Origin: a bacterium | GTDB taxonomy: Bacteria > Verrucomicrobiota > Verrucomicrobiae > JAJYAR01 | Assembly (NCBI GenBank): GCA_021779435.1 | Contig: JAJYAR010000058.1 | Location: 1-10,455 of the forward strand | Direction of reading: 5' to 3' | DNA length: 10,455 nt | In this document: positions 8,034 to 10,455 of the stretch, one piece after another | Numbering within the stretch: the first letter of the stretch is position 1 | Layout of the letters: every line of letters starts with the position of its first letter | Notes under the pieces: model-generated | Told to the model about the DNA's origin: nothing | Database searches by the model: none | What the model saw: the letters and a program-made list of their open reading frames with translations, nothing else | Position numbers and translations under genes: made by a program

Positions 8034-8060
8034 GGCATTCGACTGTCTTGGCCAAATGCC
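8034..8060. promoter_or_regulatory. Possible operator upstream of GH9 gene
   Basis: An inverted repeat GGCATT (8034-8039) / AATGCC (8055-8060) overlaps the small palindrome TTGGCCAA (8048-8055). It lies about 105-130 bp upstream of the GH9 start, between that gene and the terminator of the upstream regulator, where the GH9 promoter should be. No convincing -35/-10 pair or ribosome-binding site was found, so the assignment is weak. Confidence 0.25.
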
Positions 8061-8077
8061 TTGAAGCCGCTTGCGGC

Positions 8078-8139
8078 AAAAAAAGCAAACGCACGACCGC
8101 GGAGCGGGTACCCTATAAACCCGCCCCGCGATCGTGCGT
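8078..8139 (-). terminator. Strong intrinsic terminator of the LuxR-type gene
   Basis: A 21-bp stem (8119-8139 with 8089-8109) encloses a 9-nt loop and is followed, reading the minus strand, by TTTGC and then seven T (8084-8078). On the plus strand the stem has two mismatches (C/A and A/C); transcribed from the minus strand both become G-U pairs, so the RNA stem is continuous. It starts 15 bases after the TAG of the LuxR-type gene and insulates the downstream GH9 gene. Confidence 0.88.
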
Positions 8140-8154
8140 CTCAGGCGCGTCTGA

Positions 8155-8934
8155 CTAGGCGGCCATGAAAGCGGCCATTGCGGCTTCCGCCACGGCGCGG
8201 CGCTTGCGTTTGCGGGCAAGACATTCGGCGGCGAGGAGCGAGAAGCCTGGCCGGACGATGCCGGCCTGGGTGAAACGAACAAAACCGTATTGTGCGGCGA
8301 CGCGGATCAGTTCACCGCGATGCTGCACGCGAAGCTTCCGGTGCAGCTTCTGCCTGATGGTGGAAACCGTGGCCGGACTCAGACCCAGCGCCTGGGCTGC
8401 GGTGACGTCGTCGCTGCCATCTCCCACCACGGAGAGGACAAGCTGTTCGGTCATGCTGAGATGTTCGCAACCGTCGCGCGTCGACGGCGACGTGTGACGG
8501 ACGCGGAGCCCCACCGAGGCGCTCCAGTAGGCTCCCCCGGAAAAGACCTGCTCGAGCGCGCCCTCGAGGTTCTCGGGGGCCTCGGTTGCCGTGTCGAAGA
8601 TTCCGCGAATGGGAAGTGTGTGGAGGGCGGTCAGGACGCGGTATTCGAGATGCGAACCCACGACGAATACCCGGCTTGGATGCCGTGATTCGGGTGCGGT
8701 GAAATCGGCGACGAGCTGAAGGATGTCCGATTCGAACGCCGGATCGCAGCCCGTGAGGACGACGTCGAAGTTTGTTTTTCCCCGCAACTCGACGGCGGCT
8801 TGGACGGAGTTGGCGACGAGAATCCTGGCCTGGGGGGAAACCGCCTGGGCAGCGCGCCGAAGCACCTCGGCGTACAAGCGGTCCGTGCTGAGAACGAGTG
8901 CAGAAAGCGCTTGGGAGTGACGAGAGGGTTGCAT
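8155..8934 (-). CDS. LuxR-family transcriptional regulator with degenerate receiver-like domain
   Basis: This is a predicted DNA-binding regulator, 259 residues from the ATG at 8934; a GTG at 8970 would add 12 residues and neither start has a clear ribosome-binding site. Residues about 11-140 have the alternating pattern of a response-regulator receiver (ALVLSTDRLYAEVLRRA, then NFDVVLTGCD, then RVFVVGSHLE). At the usual phosphorylation position (DVVLLD in NarL-type proteins) it has DVVLTG, so Gly63 replaces Asp. The first of the paired N-terminal acidic residues is Thr and the conserved Lys is absent, so phosphorylation is unlikely. The LuxR/GerE helix-turn-helix is clear at about 157-217 (LSMTEQLVLSVVGDG, AQALGLSPATVSTIRQKLHRKLRV, RGELIRVAAQYG). 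A short Arg/Lys-rich and Ala-rich tail follows. No histidine kinase is next to it. Its targets are unknown; the adjacent GH9 gene is only a positional candidate. Confidence 0.85.
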   Translation of the reverse strand: MQPSRHSQALSALVLSTDRLYAEVLRRAAQAVSPQARILVANSVQAAVELRGKTNFDVVLTGCDPAFESDILQLVADFTAPESRHPSRVFVVGSHLEYRVLTALHTLPIRGIFDTATEAPENLEGALEQVFSGGAYWSASVGLRVRHTSPSTRDGCEHLSMTEQLVLSVVGDGSDDVTAAQALGLSPATVSTIRQKLHRKLRVQHRGELIRVAAQYGFVRFTQAGIVRPGFSLLAAECLARKRKRRAVAEAAMAAFMAA

Positions 8935-8993
8935 ACGAGGGGGCCCATGGCCCTGCCCGAATCGTGCCACTCTCGGGCAATATGACGTAAGCC

Positions 8994-9013
8994 ACTAACA
9001 GGAAAATACTAAC
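8994..9013. promoter_or_regulatory. Direct repeat upstream of the LuxR-type gene
   Basis: ACTAAC occurs at 8994-8999 and again at 9008-9013 (GTTAGT twice on the minus strand, 14 bp apart), about 60-80 bp upstream of the regulator's ATG. This AT-richer stretch is the only plausible promoter area in the 8935-9131 gap. Autoregulatory binding is a guess; no good -35/-10 pair was identified. Confidence 0.25.
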
Positions 9014-9102
9014 GCCATGTGTGTGCCCCGACCGTTAAGTCGCAAATCTCTGTCTTGGTTGTTACGCACCACCGGCGAACGTCCGTCGCGCGTCGCACTT
9101 GG

Positions 9103-9127
9103 TTGAAAACCACCAAAGCCGGCCTTG
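9103..9127 (-). terminator. Weak terminator candidate after the MOSC gene
   Basis: Reading the minus strand after the MOSC stop codon, CCAAGG and CTTTGG can form a 6-bp stem (one G-U pair) around a CCGG loop (9112-9127), followed by TGG and then TTTT (9108-9105). The stem is short and the T-run is brief and offset, so termination here would be inefficient at best. Confidence 0.3.
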
Positions 9128-9131
9128 GAAA

Positions 9132-9989
9132 TCACCCAACATCCGCGTTCACAGGATCCCCAAGGGCGATTCGCCCGGTCTTGTTCTCGTGTATGAAATT
9201 CTGCCCGAAGTTGATGCGGGTGTTGTCCGTTGGATCGCGGCGGTAGGTCGCCAGAAGCCGGAGCGGTTCGGGAGATCGTTCGGCAGTCTGCTGGTCGGTG
9301 GTGGTGATCACGCAACGGGCACACGGGCCGCCGGCGCGAAAAGTGACCTCTCCAATCCGAAACCGAGTCCAGGTGTCCTCCGCGTGGGCGCCACAGCCGG
9401 CGAAGACGAGGCTTGGCCGAAACCGATCCATCGGCACCGGACGTTCCCCGCCGGAAGCCAGTCGGGTATTCAGGTCTGCCAGAGACGCCTCACTGATGCC
9501 CATGAAAGGGAACGCGTCTGCGAACGATACGACGTCGCCGGGCCGCGCCGAAGCCTTGAGAATCGGACGGTTGTAATCACGGCCGATGCGCACGAGCCGG
9601 CAGGCAAGCCCCAGGAACCCGGCCAGCCAGGTGGCGACGGCATCGCCGCAGTCTTCCGCCTGGAGCCCTTCGCTCTTCCAAACCGACACGGTGCGGAGCA
9701 TCGCGGACCCCGGAGCGGCGCGGAGAGGCACCTCAATCGAACCTGCGCCCGCCGAGGAGAGCCGAAGGATCCCGTTCCCAACGGCGGTTTCAATCAATGC
9801 CATCCGTGGGAGCGTGCGTTGTGTGACGAACCGGCCGGTCGGATCGATGACGAGAAATCTCCGGTCATCGACCGGGCCGAGAGGGTCGATCTCCACGGAC
9901 GTCACGGCACAACCCCGCAACGACTTCACGGGATAGATGAAAAGGCCGGAGAGCCGCGCGACGGGATTTACAGGCATTGGTATGAACAT
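9132..9989 (-). CDS. MOSC-domain (mARC/YcbX-like) molybdenum-cofactor protein
   Basis: This is a molybdenum-cofactor enzyme of the MOSC superfamily, related to E. coli YcbX and the mitochondrial amidoxime-reducing component. These reduce N-hydroxylated compounds using Moco held by a cysteine. The N-terminal beta-barrel domain is recognised by LSGLFIYPVKSLRG (13-26) and DDRRFLVIDPTGRFVTQR (41-58). The MOSC domain (about 145-280) shows FADAFPFMGISEASLADLN, MDRFRPSLVF and GGPCARCVITTTDQ, where Cys226 is the likely Mo ligand. It ends FGQNFIHENKTGRIALGD. The 285-residue length fits stand-alone members. The frame runs open to 10391, but residues matching the family start only after the ATG at 9989; ATG 9977 is an equally good start. 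No fused ferredoxin domain follows the MOSC domain, so an electron donor must come from elsewhere. It is divergent from the small cysteine protein, with an FNR-type box between them. Confidence 0.93.
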   Translation of the reverse strand: MFIPMPVNPVARLSGLFIYPVKSLRGCAVTSVEIDPLGPVDDRRFLVIDPTGRFVTQRTLPRMALIETAVGNGILRLSSAGAGSIEVPLRAAPGSAMLRTVSVWKSEGLQAEDCGDAVATWLAGFLGLACRLVRIGRDYNRPILKASARPGDVVSFADAFPFMGISEASLADLNTRLASGGERPVPMDRFRPSLVFAGCGAHAEDTWTRFRIGEVTFRAGGPCARCVITTTDQQTAERSPEPLRLLATYRRDPTDNTRINFGQNFIHENKTGRIALGDPVNADVG

Positions 9990-10071
9990 CGAGCGCCCAG
10001 CACCGAAGGTCGAACCTGGATCCGACGCAAGAGGGCATCGTGACCGTTCGCCCGGTTTGTCGCTTGCGGGG

Positions 10072-10085
10072 TTGATCCGGATCAA
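10072..10085. promoter_or_regulatory. FNR/CRP-family-type box, perfect 14-bp palindrome
   Basis: The sequence TTGAT-CCGG-ATCAA is an exact match to the classical FNR/ANR half-site arrangement (TTGAT-N4-ATCAA) and is fully palindromic. It sits between the divergent MOSC gene (start 9989) and the small cysteine protein (start 10122). Its centre (10078.5) is 41.5 bp from position 10120, the spacing of class II activation, with a TANNNT hexamer TAGCGT at 10108-10113. That geometry would give the small gene an almost leaderless transcript. Match and positions are seen; regulation is inferred. Confidence 0.5.
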
Positions 10086-10121
10086 TGCAGTGGAAGCCGA
10101 CGCGTGGTAGCGTTGAACGCC

Positions 10122-10325
10122 ATGAGCTTTTCGTGTCCGCATTTCCGACCTGACGACGAGTACTGCCTTCGCCTGAAGACGGACTGCGTCCCGGGGCGGC
10201 ATGGATGTGTGATCGGCAAGGACACGGTGTTTGCCGTGCCTGCCGAAATCCGCGTCCGCGAGAAGGAGGAGGAAAAGCGGCGGCTGCTTCTGGACAAACT
10301 CACGCGCGGGAACGGGGCGGTTTGA
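10122..10325 (+). CDS. Small four-cysteine protein of unknown function
   Basis: The product has 67 residues from the ATG at 10122; an in-frame GTG at 10104 would add six residues. I recognise the pattern MSxxCPHFxxxDEYCLRLKTDCVPGRxGC...VFAVPAE as a small uncharacterised protein family recurrent in Verrucomicrobiota, from memory only. Cysteines 5, 15, 22 and 29 are spaced C-x9-C-x6-C-x6-C and could hold zinc or an iron-sulfur cluster. His7 and His27 are nearby alternatives. The C-terminal half is a charged, probably helical segment (EIRVREKEEEKRRLLLDKL). No signal peptide or membrane segment is present, so it is likely cytoplasmic. No Shine-Dalgarno precedes the ATG, which fits a leaderless or short-leader transcript. 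An FNR-type box lies 37 bp upstream and a GC hairpin begins just after the stop codon. Function is unknown. Confidence 0.8.
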   Translation: MSFSCPHFRPDDEYCLRLKTDCVPGRHGCVIGKDTVFAVPAEIRVREKEEEKRRLLLDKLTRGNGAV

Positions 10326-10420
10326 TGTAGCCGGCCTGCGCACAGGCCGGGGTTCGAGGGGGCGCAGGATCGCTGGGGCTGGGACGAGCAAGGCACCGGG
10401 GTCAGCGGACCCCGGCTACA
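10326..10420. repeat. REPIN-like element: two hairpins within inverted TGTAGCCGG ends
   Basis: The element opens with TGTAGCCGG (10326-10334) and closes with its inverse CCGGCTACA (10412-10420). Each end carries an 8-bp perfect hairpin: CCGGCCTG with CAGGCCGG around CGCA (10331-10350), and CCGGGGTC with GACCCCGG around AGCG (10396-10415). A linker containing GTTCGAGG and GCAGGATCGCTG lies between. Paired inverted REP sequences of this design are typically mobilised by REP-associated tyrosine transposases; none is in the window. The first hairpin could also end transcription of the small gene, though no T-run follows. Confidence 0.75.
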
Positions 10421-10446
10421 ACAAGGCATCGCGTTCGACAGCTTGG

Positions 10447-10455
10447 TGTAGCCGG
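10447..10455. repeat. Start of a second REP-like copy (cut by window edge)
   Basis: TGTAGCCGG recurs at the last nine bases, in the same orientation as the head of the element at 10326 and 26 bp after that element ends. This suggests a tandem cluster of such repeats continuing to the right. Confidence 0.55.

Noticed and set aside
9990..10391. Long N-terminal extension of the MOSC protein up to 10391
   Set aside because: It would run antisense through the small cysteine gene and across the FNR-like box, and the sequence shows no domain or signal character.

Overview
The window is GC-rich bacterial DNA and most resembles a member of the Verrucomicrobiota, family Opitutaceae or a relative. That is an inference from three things: a small four-cysteine protein of a kind I associate with that group, TGTAGCCGG-headed palindromic repeats, and a degenerate-receiver LuxR protein next to a secreted glycoside hydrolase. 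No rRNA or tRNA gene is visible to settle the taxonomy.

Layout: (1) 1-2233, minus strand: an efflux operon. A lipoprotein membrane-fusion (HlyD/AcrA-type) subunit is followed, with a 4-bp GTGA stop/start overlap, by an RND inner-membrane pump that runs off the left edge. (2) 2234-2658: a divergent intergenic region with four regularly spaced perfect dyads (centres 57, 54 and 55 bp apart). Their arms are near-identical and their 5-nt centres are reverse complements in a nested order (1 with 4, 2 with 3). This is the most striking unexplained structure in the window. (3) 2659-5268, plus: an HrpB-type DEAH-family ATP-dependent helicase, with an apparent in-frame insertion that carries a REP-like GC palindrome. 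(4) 5354-7930, minus: a secreted glycoside hydrolase family 9 enzyme with a large N-terminal beta-rich extension. (5) 8155-8934, minus: an orphan LuxR-family regulator whose receiver-like domain lacks the phospho-accepting aspartate. It ends at a strong intrinsic terminator that separates it from the GH9 gene. (6) 9132-9989, minus: a MOSC/mARC-like molybdenum-cofactor protein. (7) 10122-10325, plus: a 67-residue four-cysteine protein, divergent from the MOSC gene. A perfect FNR-type box (TTGAT-N4-ATCAA) lies between these two. (8) 10326-10455: a REPIN-like pair of hairpins flanked by inverted TGTAGCCGG ends, with the start of a second copy at the window edge.

The genes do not form one pathway. 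The efflux pair is a clear operon; the regulator and the GH9 gene are neighbours on one strand but are separated by a terminator; the MOSC gene and the small cysteine protein may share a redox- or oxygen-responsive control region. The noncoding elements (dyad array, REP-type repeats, FNR-like box) are the parts most worth following up.
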